NCBI GenBank assembly: GCA_035299065.1
Contig: DATGXI010000120.1
Location: 1-64,000 of the forward strand
Direction of reading: 5' to 3'
From: DASPJQ01 sp035299065
GTDB taxonomy: Bacteria; Bacteroidota; Bacteroidia; Flavobacteriales_D; UBA2798
DNA length: 64,000 bases
The notes beneath the pieces were generated by a model, which saw nothing but the letters and a program-made list of their open reading frames with translations, did no database searches and had not been told where the DNA came from. Shown here one piece after another: positions 52,867-61,421 of this stretch (position 1 is the stretch's first letter; each line of letters begins with the position of its first letter). The position numbers were made by a program, and so were the translations under genes.

Positions 52867-54954
52867 TCAGTACCCCAACAACTCCTCCATCTTAGCTCCA
52901 ACTTTATCTGCATTGGGCAACATGGCGCTTTCCAATACAGAACTTAATCCAATGGCTGGTAAATCCTGGGCGCCTATCATCATTACAGGGGCATCCAATG
53001 CTTCAAAACAACTTTGCTGAATACGGCCACACAAGGCCTGTGCAAATGAATTGGTAATGGGCTCTTCGGTTACCACCAACACTTTTCCATGTTTGCGCAC
53101 GGTTGCAAAAACAAGTTCTTCATCCAATGGAACAAGTGTACGCAAATCAATGATCTCAACTTTGCCTTCAAAATTTTTGGCTGCATTTTTACTCCAGTAA
53201 ACACCCATGCCGTACGTAATCACGCAAATGCTTTCACCTGCTTTTACACAATTCTCACTCGCGCTTTGAACAACACGGCCTTTGCCAAATGGTAAAACAT
53301 ATTCTTCATCAGGCTCTATTGTTTTTGCATCTTCGGTTCCCTTGATCTTGCTCCAGTATAAACCTTTATGCTCAAGCATCACCACCGGATTCGGATCATA
53401 GTAGGCCGATTTCATTAATCCTTTTAAATCGGCACCGGTGCTGGGATACGCAATTTTAATTCCTTTGATGTTGCACAATACGCTTTCAACACTGCTGCTG
53501 TGGTAAGGACCACCGCTACCATACGCACCAATGGGCACACGCAAAATCATGCTCACGGGCCATTTGCCGTTTGACAAATAATTTGAACGCGATACTTCGG
53601 TGAACAATTGATTCAAACCTGGCCATATATAATCGGCAAACTGTACTTCAACAATGGGTTTTAACCCGGTTGCACTCATGCCAACGGTACTTCCAACAAT
53701 AAATGCTTCCTGTATGGGTGTATTGAACACGCGTTCGTCACCAAATTTTTGTGCCAGTGTTGCGGCTTCGCGAAACACGCCTCCTAAACGTTTTCCAACA
53801 TCCTGCCCGTACAACAAACACTCTTTGTGTTTTTCCATCAATTCGCGAATGGCAAAAAGGGCCGAGTCAACCATCACGGTTTTTTCTTTTCCTTTTGGTT
53901 CGCGTTCACCTTTCTCCTCGGTAATTGGCGTGGGTGCGTAAACGTGGTTAAATATATCCTGTGGTTGCGGATCGGGCATTGACAAGGCTTTTTTGTACTC
54001 CTTCTCAACATTTAATTCCGCAATCATCTCCATTTCTTTTATTTCTCCTTCGGGAATGCCTGCGTCAAGCAATTGCTGGCGTAAAACGGGATAAGGATCA
54101 CGCGTTGCTGCTTCTTCCAAATCGTCACGGTACCATTCCTTACGCACACCACTTGTATGGTGATTTAGTAAAGGAACATGTGCGTGCAGCAACATTGGCC
54201 TGCGCTCTTTGCGAATTATGCCAATCATTTCCTGCAAAGTAGTATAGCACTCGGTAAAATCGCTGCCGTTAATGGTGCGCGTTTCCAAACCTTTGAACCC
54301 TTTTGCATATTCGGTAGCGTCCTGGCAACGTATTTCACTTGCGTGGGCTGATATGTCCCACTTATTGTCCTGTATAAAATATAAGATCGGTAATTTTTTT
54401 AGTACGGCCATTTGGAAAGCCTCAGCCACTTCACCTTCGGTAATGGATGCATCGCCCAGTGAACAAACTGCAATAGCAGGTTCACCGTTAGGTGTGTCCA
54501 TTCCCAGTTTTTCACGGTACTGAATGCCCATGGCAACTCCGGTTGTAGGAATAGCCTGCATACCCGTTGCAGAACTTTGCATGGGAATTTTGGGCATGTT
54601 ATCACGTTTTAAGCTTGGATGCGAGTAGTATGTACGTCCACCTGAAAACGGATCGTCAATTTTACCCAGCAACTGCAACATTAACTCGTGCGGTTGCATG
54701 CCAATTCCAAGTAAAATAGAATCGTCACGGTAGTAGGCCGACAAATAGTCCTGTGCTTTTAATTGTAATCCTAAAGCCAATTGAACGGCTTCGTGCCCGC
54801 GTGATGTGGCGTGAACATATTTTGCGGTAACCTCTTTGTTTTTTTCATACAATTCGGTCATGCATTTGGCGGTTGCCATTAATTCAAAGGCTTTTTTTAA
54901 TACCGCTGCCGAAACTTTATGTTGCGTGTTTTTTTCCAGTGCTTGTGCTCCCAT
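52867..54954 (-). CDS. branched-chain 2-oxoacid dehydrogenase E1, fused alpha and beta subunits
   Basis: 695 residues. Residues about 20-335 are E1 alpha, with the thiamine-diphosphate motif GDASITEGEVAEAFQMAVLK and QDNKWDIS; the linker EREPKGKEK leads to E1 beta from about 360 (ALFAIRELMEKHKECLLYGQDVG, PIQEAFIVGSTVGMSATGLKPIVEVQF). It decarboxylates branched 2-oxoacids (or related 2-oxoacids) for the E2 dihydrolipoyl transferase. Such alpha-beta fusions are usual in Bacteroidota. No E2 or E3 gene lies in the window. Pyruvate-type activity cannot be excluded. Confidence 0.92.
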   Translation of the reverse strand: MGAQALEKNTQHKVSAAVLKKAFELMATAKCMTELYEKNKEVTAKYVHATSRGHEAVQLALGLQLKAQDYLSAYYRDDSILLGIGMQPHELMLQLLGKIDDPFSGGRTYYSHPSLKRDNMPKIPMQSSATGMQAIPTTGVAMGIQYREKLGMDTPNGEPAIAVCSLGDASITEGEVAEAFQMAVLKKLPILYFIQDNKWDISAHASEIRCQDATEYAKGFKGLETRTINGSDFTECYTTLQEMIGIIRKERRPMLLHAHVPLLNHHTSGVRKEWYRDDLEEAATRDPYPVLRQQLLDAGIPEGEIKEMEMIAELNVEKEYKKALSMPDPQPQDIFNHVYAPTPITEEKGEREPKGKEKTVMVDSALFAIRELMEKHKECLLYGQDVGKRLGGVFREAATLAQKFGDERVFNTPIQEAFIVGSTVGMSATGLKPIVEVQFADYIWPGLNQLFTEVSRSNYLSNGKWPVSMILRVPIGAYGSGGPYHSSSVESVLCNIKGIKIAYPSTGADLKGLMKSAYYDPNPVVMLEHKGLYWSKIKGTEDAKTIEPDEEYVLPFGKGRVVQSASENCVKAGESICVITYGMGVYWSKNAAKNFEGKVEIIDLRTLVPLDEELVFATVRKHGKVLVVTEEPITNSFAQALCGRIQQSCFEALDAPVMMIGAQDLPAIGLSSVLESAMLPNADKVGAKMEELLGY

Positions 54955-55055
54955 TTCGCTGCTAATCGCTTAAAGTTACGAATTAAATGCATTCCTTCAG
55001 AGGGGAACGTAATAAATTGAAAATAAATGGATTATGTTCAGGGAATTTAGCGTCA

Positions 55056-55117
55056 TGCTGATGTGCCTATGTGTTAATTACATGGTGGTCCTCAATCAAC
55101 CCATTAACACATCAGCA
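55056..55117. repeat. inverted-repeat hairpin between the E1 fusion and the M61 peptidase
   Basis: TGTGTTAAT at 55070-55078 pairs with ATTAACACA at 55103-55111; TGCTGATGTG at 55056-55065 can alternatively pair with CACATCAGCA at 55108-55117. This is a common spacer type in Bacteroidota. It may end the M61/TPR transcript on the minus strand, but no T-run is evident. Confidence 0.35.
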
Positions 55118-55124
55118 CATTGAC

Positions 55125-56852
55125 TTATTGCTTGGTGCGCCAGTACTCAAACATTTTTTCCTGGTTCCTGTTTGGATTTTCAAGTTTGTGGAGTTTATAC
55201 TGTTTGTAATACTCTTTACCGTCAGGTTTAATGTTAATTTTTAGGAGTTGGCCCTGGCGCCACACGGTTAATTCCTGTGGAAATAAACCGAAATAATTGA
55301 TCCACCGGTGCCCGTCAGAGCGAATGTTGAAGCCGTTTACGGCAATGAGCTGGTCATTGACTGCGAGTTCATAAAACGCAGCGGGAGAATTCGGGTGAAT
55401 GTGTGAAACCAATGTTTTATCGCCCTGTTCAATTAATTTATACCCAAAATGTGTCTCGCTTAAATTTCCTGTGAGCACTTCACGCATTTCCAAACCAAGC
55501 CATTCAAGGCATTCCTTTAGTTGCGGCTTAAAGTCTTCGGTGCCTTTTGCATAGGTTGCAAAAAATGCGGCCATGTCTTTACCTGCATGTGATGAAACTA
55601 CATTTACATAATCATCATACGTATATCCTTTGTTGTTTAAATAAAAGTCATTGTACAAACTGCGCATAACATCGTGCAGGTTTTTTTGCATGTTTGTGTA
55701 TTTCATCAATAACACATCGGTCATAAAAGCAATTAAACAACCTTCAACGTAAATGGAAACTTTACGGTCAGGCACACCGGGTACATACCCGTCAAGCCAG
55801 TTATCAAATCCCGATTGTACAACAGAATAATTAAAACGGCCAAAGTTGTCAAAGTGTTTTTGCAATTGACCATTGAACTCCCTGAAATACTCATCGGCAC
55901 TCCACACACCCGATTGCCACAAAAGGTAATCGCCCATGTAGGTGGTTACGCCTTCGGCAACAAAACCGGTTGGAAAATAATTTTCTTTGGTATAATCGTA
56001 GGGCCACATTTCGGCCGGGCGAATTGTTTTAATGTTCCACACATGGTAGAATTCATGACAGGCAACGCCCAGCAGTTCATCGTAACGCGAATCATTTAAT
56101 GCATAACCGGGGCCAAGCGCCAAAACAGTTGAGGAAGTATGTTCCACACCGTGATAGAATGTAAATGGCAAAATTTGAATCAGGTAATGATACTCTTTAG
56201 CAGGGCATTTTTGAAACAGGTCTAATTGCCAATTGGTGTATTTGGTAAAGTCGGTAATAATGCGTTCATGATTGGGTTTACACTCACCCTGCACCCATAT
56301 ATGTACAGGAAGCCCGCTTTTGGCAGTAAAACTTAAATGGTGCATGGTTGCCGATGCAATGAGTGGTGAGTCGGCAAGTTCTTCAAAGTCTTTTCCCCAT
56401 AAGGTGTGCTTGTCCTGTTTTTTAAGAGAGCATGCAATTTGGTAATTATCCGGAATGTCAAGGGCCAGTGAAATTTCTTCGTTAATGCGATTGGGATTAT
56501 ACATGCAGCAATTTACCGGGTTCACATAAATCTGGTTGGTGTCAACAAAGGTTGAGCCCGCATTGAGGTCGGCTGCGTAATACGTGTATGAAACAATGAT
56601 TGATTCCTGGCCATCGGTAAAAACTTTCCACGTGTCTTTTGTTGCTTTTTGGTATTCAAGTGCATTGCCTTTGGCGTTTGTTACCCTGAATTTTTGAATG
56701 TTTTTGGCAAAGTTTCCCAATTCATAACGGCCGGGACGCCATGCGGGTAGTTGCAACACAAATTCGTGCTGTTCTTGAATACTGTTAAAACGTATTTCAA
56801 CGTCAAGTAGGTGCTGGTGTGCTGTTGGTGCCGAGAATTTGTATTCAATCAT
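55125..56852 (-). CDS. M61 family metallopeptidase with C-terminal PDZ domain
   Basis: 575 residues, no obvious signal peptide. Residues 1-170 form the beta-sandwich N-terminal domain; the peptidase core has ACHEFYHVWNIKTIRP (HExxH at 266-270) and the downstream Glu ligand in GFVAEGVTTYMGDYLLWQSG (about 300). The last ~90 residues form a PDZ domain (HINPNSPAAFYELAVNDQLIAVNG). The family includes glycyl aminopeptidases. Length matches the family. Overlaps the upstream TPR-like gene by 4 nt. Confidence 0.93.
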   Translation of the reverse strand: MIEYKFSAPTAHQHLLDVEIRFNSIQEQHEFVLQLPAWRPGRYELGNFAKNIQKFRVTNAKGNALEYQKATKDTWKVFTDGQESIIVSYTYYAADLNAGSTFVDTNQIYVNPVNCCMYNPNRINEEISLALDIPDNYQIACSLKKQDKHTLWGKDFEELADSPLIASATMHHLSFTAKSGLPVHIWVQGECKPNHERIITDFTKYTNWQLDLFQKCPAKEYHYLIQILPFTFYHGVEHTSSTVLALGPGYALNDSRYDELLGVACHEFYHVWNIKTIRPAEMWPYDYTKENYFPTGFVAEGVTTYMGDYLLWQSGVWSADEYFREFNGQLQKHFDNFGRFNYSVVQSGFDNWLDGYVPGVPDRKVSIYVEGCLIAFMTDVLLMKYTNMQKNLHDVMRSLYNDFYLNNKGYTYDDYVNVVSSHAGKDMAAFFATYAKGTEDFKPQLKECLEWLGLEMREVLTGNLSETHFGYKLIEQGDKTLVSHIHPNSPAAFYELAVNDQLIAVNGFNIRSDGHRWINYFGLFPQELTVWRQGQLLKINIKPDGKEYYKQYKLHKLENPNRNQEKMFEYWRTKQ

Positions 56853-58186
56853 AGTGTATTGCTTAAAAATTTATTTAGCCAAACCAAAGGTAAAATGTTT
56901 CCGCTTGATAATTCCTGCATATCCACTTTTTTTAAGAGCTCAAGGGTTTTTTGTGCCGATTTTTTTGGTGTAAAATCTTCGTTAAAACGGTGGTATTTGC
57001 GCAGGAGCGTAACAAAAACCAACATGCTTTTTTCACCATTGTGCCGCTTACACAGGTTTTGTGCTGTTTCCAGCATTTGAACCGCGGTTTCAGATTTGGC
57101 TGAGTGACTGAAGTAAATGGCCCATATGACGTAGAAATAGATGTAGTCGGCTGAATTTTTTTTATTTGGGCTTGCAGGCAAAATGTTTTTTATTTCTTTT
57201 TCCTTACCGGCAAATGCAAAACACATGCTTTTTAGCAATTGCCATTTAAATGCAATAGCAGGTAGCTGTTGTATGGCGCTGTCAACTTTTAGCATTGACT
57301 GATATGCAAGCTGAAACTGGAGGTTACGCAGGCAAAGTCCCACGAAATTGTATTGCAAGGTATAATAAAGGGCAGGCCGTATGTATTGTTTAAGTGTGAG
57401 TGCCTGGTTGTAATAGGTAAGTGCGCCTGAAAAATTGCCTGAAATCATATAAAATGTTGCCAGATTATTGCATGCGGCAACATACTCGCGCCTGAGGTTA
57501 TGTGCGGTGGATTTGTGTGTGAGTTTATAAATTTCGAGGAGGGCTTGAATTTTTTCATCAATGTTTTTTGTTTCCTGTACACGCGCACGCAAGTGGTAAA
57601 TTTTTTGCCAGATACCCGAAGGTTTTTTGGTGTTTGACTGCACAATATGTATGCCGGGATGAATGTTGCGCATAAAAGCGCCATAGTATTTGTAGCGCCA
57701 AACAAGGTTTTCGGCAGCGGCTTCTGAAAATTTTAACTGTTGCAGTAAAATAAGGTTGATGTCATGAACGGTTTCCTTTACAACCGATCCTTCCATAATT
57801 TTGCGCTCAAGTTCCAGGTCTTTTAACAGAAGCAGTGTGGCATAATCTTCATGGGTGGTAAAGCGTTTGATATACTTTTTAATGTCCTTGTCAAATAAAT
57901 CAAAAGCATTGCGTTGCAACAGTTCACTCAGGTAAAAATAGGCGTGCCATTCTTTTTGGCGTAAAAAACCTTCAATTGCAATTTTTGTTTGAAGTTTATT
58001 GAATGAAATACGGGCGCGGTTGCGGTCATTTACGGTTGAAGGAGACGTTTTTTTTGGTGCACTTTTTGTGAAAAAATGTTGATTTTTCTTGTTTTGAGTA
58101 ATAGTCACTTTATCCACACTTGTCCCTTTTTTTAAAGTGATAATTTGCTCAATATCATGTAATTTAATGTTTTTTGCCATAACCAA
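56849..58186 (-). CDS. helical, TPR-like protein of unknown function
   Basis: 445 residues. A basic N-terminus with about 90 residues of low similarity (KKGTSVDKVTITQNKKNQHFF) is followed by helical hairpins with TPR spacing (YVAACNNLATFYMISGNFSGALTYYNQALTLKQY, AIAFKWQLLKSMCFAFAG). No family recognised. The stop and the M61 start overlap (ATGA), so the two genes are translationally coupled and may act together. Divergent from the DUF4412 gene. Confidence 0.75.
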   Translation of the reverse strand: MVMAKNIKLHDIEQIITLKKGTSVDKVTITQNKKNQHFFTKSAPKKTSPSTVNDRNRARISFNKLQTKIAIEGFLRQKEWHAYFYLSELLQRNAFDLFDKDIKKYIKRFTTHEDYATLLLLKDLELERKIMEGSVVKETVHDINLILLQQLKFSEAAAENLVWRYKYYGAFMRNIHPGIHIVQSNTKKPSGIWQKIYHLRARVQETKNIDEKIQALLEIYKLTHKSTAHNLRREYVAACNNLATFYMISGNFSGALTYYNQALTLKQYIRPALYYTLQYNFVGLCLRNLQFQLAYQSMLKVDSAIQQLPAIAFKWQLLKSMCFAFAGKEKEIKNILPASPNKKNSADYIYFYVIWAIYFSHSAKSETAVQMLETAQNLCKRHNGEKSMLVFVTLLRKYHRFNEDFTPKKSAQKTLELLKKVDMQELSSGNILPLVWLNKFLSNTL

Positions 58187-58215
58187 TGTTATGTCACAAT
58201 ATACAAAAAAATGGT

Positions 58216-58246
58216 TTTGCCAACCACCGCAATGGCTTTAATTTTG
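58216..58246 (+). promoter_or_regulatory. full Bacteroidota promoter before the DUF4412 gene
   Basis: TTTG at 58216-58219, a 19-nt spacer, then TAATTTTG at 58239-58246: a near-perfect TTTG/N19/TAnnTTTG promoter, 35 nt before the ATG at 58282. Confidence 0.75.
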
Positions 58247-58281
58247 TGGTGTTAAAAGGCTAAAAATTAAATGAAAAAATT

Positions 58282-59160
58282 ATGAAGAAAATTATTCTAC
58301 CATTTTTTGTACTTGCGTGCTTAAGTTCAACTGCACAATTAAAAGGTGTATTGAAAGACAAGGTTGGTGAAAAGTTGAAGGGTAAAACAACTACAACTGA
58401 AAACACCAGTGGAAACACAAATTCAACTACCAATGGCAACACAACCGATGCGAATGCCGGGAGCCAGGGTACACAAAACAACACCAATACTACAAATGGA
58501 GGTAACCAGGGTTTTCCAGGGTTTAATATGGGCGGAAAAAAAGAGATACGACCAACGTATACCTTTAAATCAAATGTGTTGATGGAAATGCGCTCATATG
58601 ATAAAAAAGGAAATCTTGAAAGTGATAAAGTAGCACAAATGCGCTGGCAAATAAGTGACGAGCCTTATACGGGCATTGAAATGATTGACAAAAAAGAAAA
58701 TAAGAAAATTGCGTTTAGTATTAGTGAAGCTGACAAGGAGCAAATGGTGACACTTATGGAAAATGACGGGCAAAAAATTGCCATGGTACGAAAAGTTGAT
58801 GCCGCCAGCAGCTCACAAAACAGCTCAAGTGAAAAAAAACCAACGGTTACAAAAACAGGACGCACCAAAACACTTTTAGGTTACAATTGTGAAGAGTGGA
58901 CATCCGTTAACGAAAAGGGTGAAAAAACGGAGATGTGGGTAACCAACGAAGTAGCCATTGACCTTTCAAAAACAATGGGTATGTATGCAAAGAATGACAA
59001 AAAAATGGGAGCGCAAATGGGCAGCAGCGAATATCCGCAAGGATTTATGATGGAAATGACCCATTACGATACAAATGGCGAAAAATTTATGATGGTAACG
59101 CTTGAGGTAAATGCCAACGCAGCAAAAACAATTGAAACAGCCGGTTACGTTATATATTAA
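58282..59160 (+). CDS. DUF4412 family secreted protein
   Basis: 292 residues with a signal peptide (MKKIILPFFVLACLSSTAQ). A low-complexity Thr/Asn/Gly region at 35-75 precedes the DUF4412 domain: FKSNVLMEMRSYDKKGN, MRWQISDEPYTGIEMI and LLGYNCEEWTSVNEKGEKTEMWVTNEVAIDLSKTMGMY. The family is found mostly in Bacteroidota and Planctomycetes, with unknown role; a periplasmic or outer-membrane position is likely. Followed by a terminator. Confidence 0.86.
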   Translation: MKKIILPFFVLACLSSTAQLKGVLKDKVGEKLKGKTTTTENTSGNTNSTTNGNTTDANAGSQGTQNNTNTTNGGNQGFPGFNMGGKKEIRPTYTFKSNVLMEMRSYDKKGNLESDKVAQMRWQISDEPYTGIEMIDKKENKKIAFSISEADKEQMVTLMENDGQKIAMVRKVDAASSSQNSSSEKKPTVTKTGRTKTLLGYNCEEWTSVNEKGEKTEMWVTNEVAIDLSKTMGMYAKNDKKMGAQMGSSEYPQGFMMEMTHYDTNGEKFMMVTLEVNANAAKTIETAGYVIY

Positions 59161-59177
59161 AAGAACCTTTTAACGAA

Positions 59178-59222
59178 AATGCGGGTTGGATTTTGAGCAC
59201 GCACAGGTCCTCCCGCATTTTT
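59178..59222 (+). terminator. rho-independent terminator
   Basis: AATGCGGG (59178-59185) pairs with CCCGCATT (59212-59219) around a 26-nt loop, followed by T residues. It ends the DUF4412 transcript. Confidence 0.6.
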
Positions 59223-59238
59223 AGTTAAAAAAAATCAG

Positions 59239-59246
59239 TAATTTTA
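59239..59246 (+). promoter_or_regulatory. near-consensus promoter box before the OmpA gene
   Basis: TAATTTTA differs from TAnnTTTG in the last base; the ATG is 20 nt downstream at 59267. Confidence 0.35.
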
Positions 59247-59266
59247 ACTTTCACAAAAATTTATTT

Positions 59267-60127
59267 ATGAAGACAAAACGAATTTTGTATTTGTTATCGC
59301 TTAGTTTATTTGCTACCGGAGTTTATGCGCAGGAAGATGCTGAAGGATGTAAAGACCATCAGTTTTTTACCCGCATGCCAAATTTTTATATTAGTGAATG
59401 CACCGCGAATTACAATGCTGTTGATTTGCAAACTGGTGCCGGTGACAAAAAAGAATCGGTAGAGGGCAATATAACAACCATTGTTTATACGTTTAATACC
59501 GAAAGTGGTCAAAAAATGCCCAGTGGATTGCAGATTGTAAAAAATTACGAGAATGCCATTAAAGCAAATGGCGGATCAAAAATTTACAGTGGCCTGGATG
59601 AAATTGGTGGTGGACCCATGACCGGTACCTATAAGATGGGAAAAGACGGTAAAACGTACAAAGTAATAGTACGCAACATGTATGAACCGCAAATAAGTGG
59701 TGAGGTAGGTGCGTATACGTTATACGTAATTGAAATGGAAGGCATGTCCCAGGACGTATCGGCCAAAGAAATGTTTGAAAAAATAAATGCCAATGGTTCG
59801 GTTGCGCTTTACATTAATTTTGAAACGGGAAAATCGGAAATTAAATCAGAATCACAAACTGTAGTTGATCAGGTTTACGAAATGCTGAAGAGTAATGCAT
59901 CACTTAAAGTGAGTATTGAAGGGCATACCGATAACGAAGGAAATCCCAATGCAAACCAGGTGCTTTCAGAAAGCCGGGCAAAGGCGTTAATGAATGCGTT
60001 GGTTGCAAAAGGCATTGATAAAGCACGCATGGTTGCAAAAGGCTATGGTCAAAATAAACCACTTGCCGATAATGGAAGTGAAGATGGGAAAGCAAAAAAC
60101 CGCAGGGTGGAAATAGTGAAGATGTAA
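59267..60127 (+). CDS. OmpA family protein
   Basis: 286 residues with a signal peptide (ending VYAQ). N-terminal domain of about 140 residues (CKDHQFFTRMPNFYISECTANYNAVDL ... MPSGLQIVKNYENAI) is a DUF4892-like beta domain. The C-terminal OmpA domain (IEGHTDNEGNPNANQVLSESRAKALMNAL and AKNRRVEIVKM) is complete, with the Asp and Arg that bind diaminopimelate. Expected in the outer membrane, bridging to peptidoglycan. Has a terminator downstream. Confidence 0.9.
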   Translation: MKTKRILYLLSLSLFATGVYAQEDAEGCKDHQFFTRMPNFYISECTANYNAVDLQTGAGDKKESVEGNITTIVYTFNTESGQKMPSGLQIVKNYENAIKANGGSKIYSGLDEIGGGPMTGTYKMGKDGKTYKVIVRNMYEPQISGEVGAYTLYVIEMEGMSQDVSAKEMFEKINANGSVALYINFETGKSEIKSESQTVVDQVYEMLKSNASLKVSIEGHTDNEGNPNANQVLSESRAKALMNALVAKGIDKARMVAKGYGQNKPLADNGSEDGKAKNRRVEIVKM

Positions 60128-60168
60128 ATAGAACTACACACTGCAAGACATAAAAAATAAGTTGAATG

Positions 60169-60197
60169 CCTGTGGTATTTTTATCACAGGTTTTTTT
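60169..60197 (+). terminator. rho-independent terminator
   Basis: CCTGTG (60169-60174) pairs with CACAGG (60185-60190) around a 10-nt loop, then seven T. Located 41 nt after the OmpA gene. Confidence 0.82.
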
Positions 60198-60223
60198 CTT
60201 TTAGGGCGTGGGAACCCAAAAAA

Positions 60224-60388
60224 TCTGCCAGCGATAGAAACGGAAAGCCCGGAGCCTTAAATTTGAGTGAGGTCCTTGGTGCCTCAGGAAACCACTTAAA
60301 TTTAAGGCGAGGACTTGCAGTGAATAGCGCGGTGCACTTAACAGCAACATTTATTTACCTGGCGTATGTTTATTTAAGTGCAGGCAGC
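60224..60388 (+). repeat. intergenic structured element, copy C (possible ncRNA)
   Basis: TCTGCCAGCGATAGAAACGG, AAGCCCGG, an 11-bp stem GCCTTAAATTT (60254-60264) / AAATTTAAGGC (60298-60308), then GAGGACTTGCAGTGAATAGCGCGG, an inverted repeat TGCACTTAA (60333-60341) / TTAAGTGCA (60374-60382), and GCAGGCAGCC. A hairpin with T-run follows at 60401-60430, so this copy could be a small transcript with its own terminator. Confidence 0.6.
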
Positions 60389-60400
60389 CTGATAAAACAA

Positions 60401-60430
60401 AAAATCCCGATTGTATTAACCGGGATTTTT
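60401..60430. terminator. bidirectional terminator hairpin
   Basis: AAATCCCG (60402-60409) pairs with CGGGATTT (60421-60428), with A-run before and T-run after. It can end copy C on the plus strand and the 78-residue gene on the minus strand. Confidence 0.7.
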
Positions 60431-60497
60431 AAATATGAAACAGGATACCAGAAATCAAATCAGAGATCTGAACCTTAAATTTTAAATCTTGAATTTA

Positions 60498-60734
60498 CTA
60501 GTGATGTGCACCTTCTTCATGACCGTGCTCAGCACTGCCATGTGCATCTTTATGCATTTCGGTTTTTGCCCCAGGCTTTTCACATGTGTCACCACAACAT
60601 GTACTGCTGCAACAACAATTGCGTGTTACAAAAATCAGCAAAAATAAAAGTGCTGCAGGCCATATAACGCGAAATATACTAAAGCCGCTTAAATCATCAA
60701 CGTGGTGGTGGTCATCATGCTTGTCGTGTCCCAT
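60498..60734 (-). CDS. small His/Cys-rich membrane protein
   Basis: 78 residues. N-terminal His cluster (HDKHDDHHH), one transmembrane segment (about 18-40), a cysteine cluster NCCCSSTCCGDTC with six Cys, and a His-rich C-terminal tail (HGSAEHGHEEGAHH). About 12 His in total. The layout suggests binding of a transition metal such as copper or zinc at the membrane; this is inference. A promoter and a terminator flank it, so it is a single-gene unit. Nearby genes include ctaA (heme A synthase). Confidence 0.8.
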   Translation of the reverse strand: MGHDKHDDHHHVDDLSGFSIFRVIWPAALLFLLIFVTRNCCCSSTCCGDTCEKPGAKTEMHKDAHGSAEHGHEEGAHH

Positions 60735-60752
60735 AATTGTTTTGTTTGCGTA

Positions 60753-60782
60753 CTAAAGTAAGAAAATTTTTTATCCGGCAAA
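60753..60782 (-). promoter_or_regulatory. Bacteroidota promoter before the His/Cys-rich gene
   Basis: Minus strand: TTTG (60782-60779), an 18-nt spacer and TACTTTAG (60760-60753). The ATG at 60734 is 18 nt further. Confidence 0.6.
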
Positions 60783-60791
60783 TACCATGGG

Positions 60792-61421
60792 TTACTTTGG
60801 TTTCCATACCCTTAAGTAGAAGCCAAGGCCAAAGGAACCCCGGAATTCATTAAGCGAAGCTACTGAGTAATTGTCTGAAAACCAGCCGGTATTGTGCCTA
60901 GCGTGTAAAAACAGGTAGAAAAATTTAGAGGCATAATAATTTATGCCGGTGTTAAAAGAAAAGCAGGCGGCAACATTTTTTTTGGGTGATTCAAGGGGAT
61001 TTGCCGAGCCATCAACCATCATTAACTGGTCATACTGCCTGAGCCCGAAAATTAATCCTGGTTGTATGCCGGCATACCAATCAAGTTTGCCTTTTAAAAA
61101 ATGGTATTGAGCACCGGTAAATAAACCGTGCTGGTACGCAAAGGGCTCAACATTGTCAGACGGGGTTTTGCTGTTAAGGAAATAATAAATGTCACTACGC
61201 ACTGAAATGCGCTGATCCAATTGGTATTCAAGGTTACCATGCAAAAAATAATTGATGGACCTGAAAGCCGTATTATAACCCGTTGCCAGTGTTGCCTGGG
61301 CGCTTAAAATGCCCTTATAATTAAAGGCGTTACCTGTTTCATAAGCAGGTGTTGTTTCCTGGGCCTTTGTAAATTGCGTATAGGCCAAAAGGGTTAGTGT
61401 GTAAATTAATTTGCGCCCCAT
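60792..61421 (-). CDS. outer-membrane beta-barrel-like protein 2
   Basis: 209 residues with a signal peptide (ending TKAQ). Alternating strands with aromatic ends (HGNLEYQLDQRISVRSDIYYF, YQHGLFTGAQYHFLKGKLDWYAGIQPGL) and the terminal GLGFYLRVWKPK suggest a small 8-stranded barrel. The start lies 16 nt inside the 3' end of the upstream gene, so the two barrels are coupled. Confidence 0.75.
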   Translation of the reverse strand: MGRKLIYTLTLLAYTQFTKAQETTPAYETGNAFNYKGILSAQATLATGYNTAFRSINYFLHGNLEYQLDQRISVRSDIYYFLNSKTPSDNVEPFAYQHGLFTGAQYHFLKGKLDWYAGIQPGLIFGLRQYDQLMMVDGSANPLESPKKNVAACFSFNTGINYYASKFFYLFLHARHNTGWFSDNYSVASLNEFRGSFGLGFYLRVWKPK

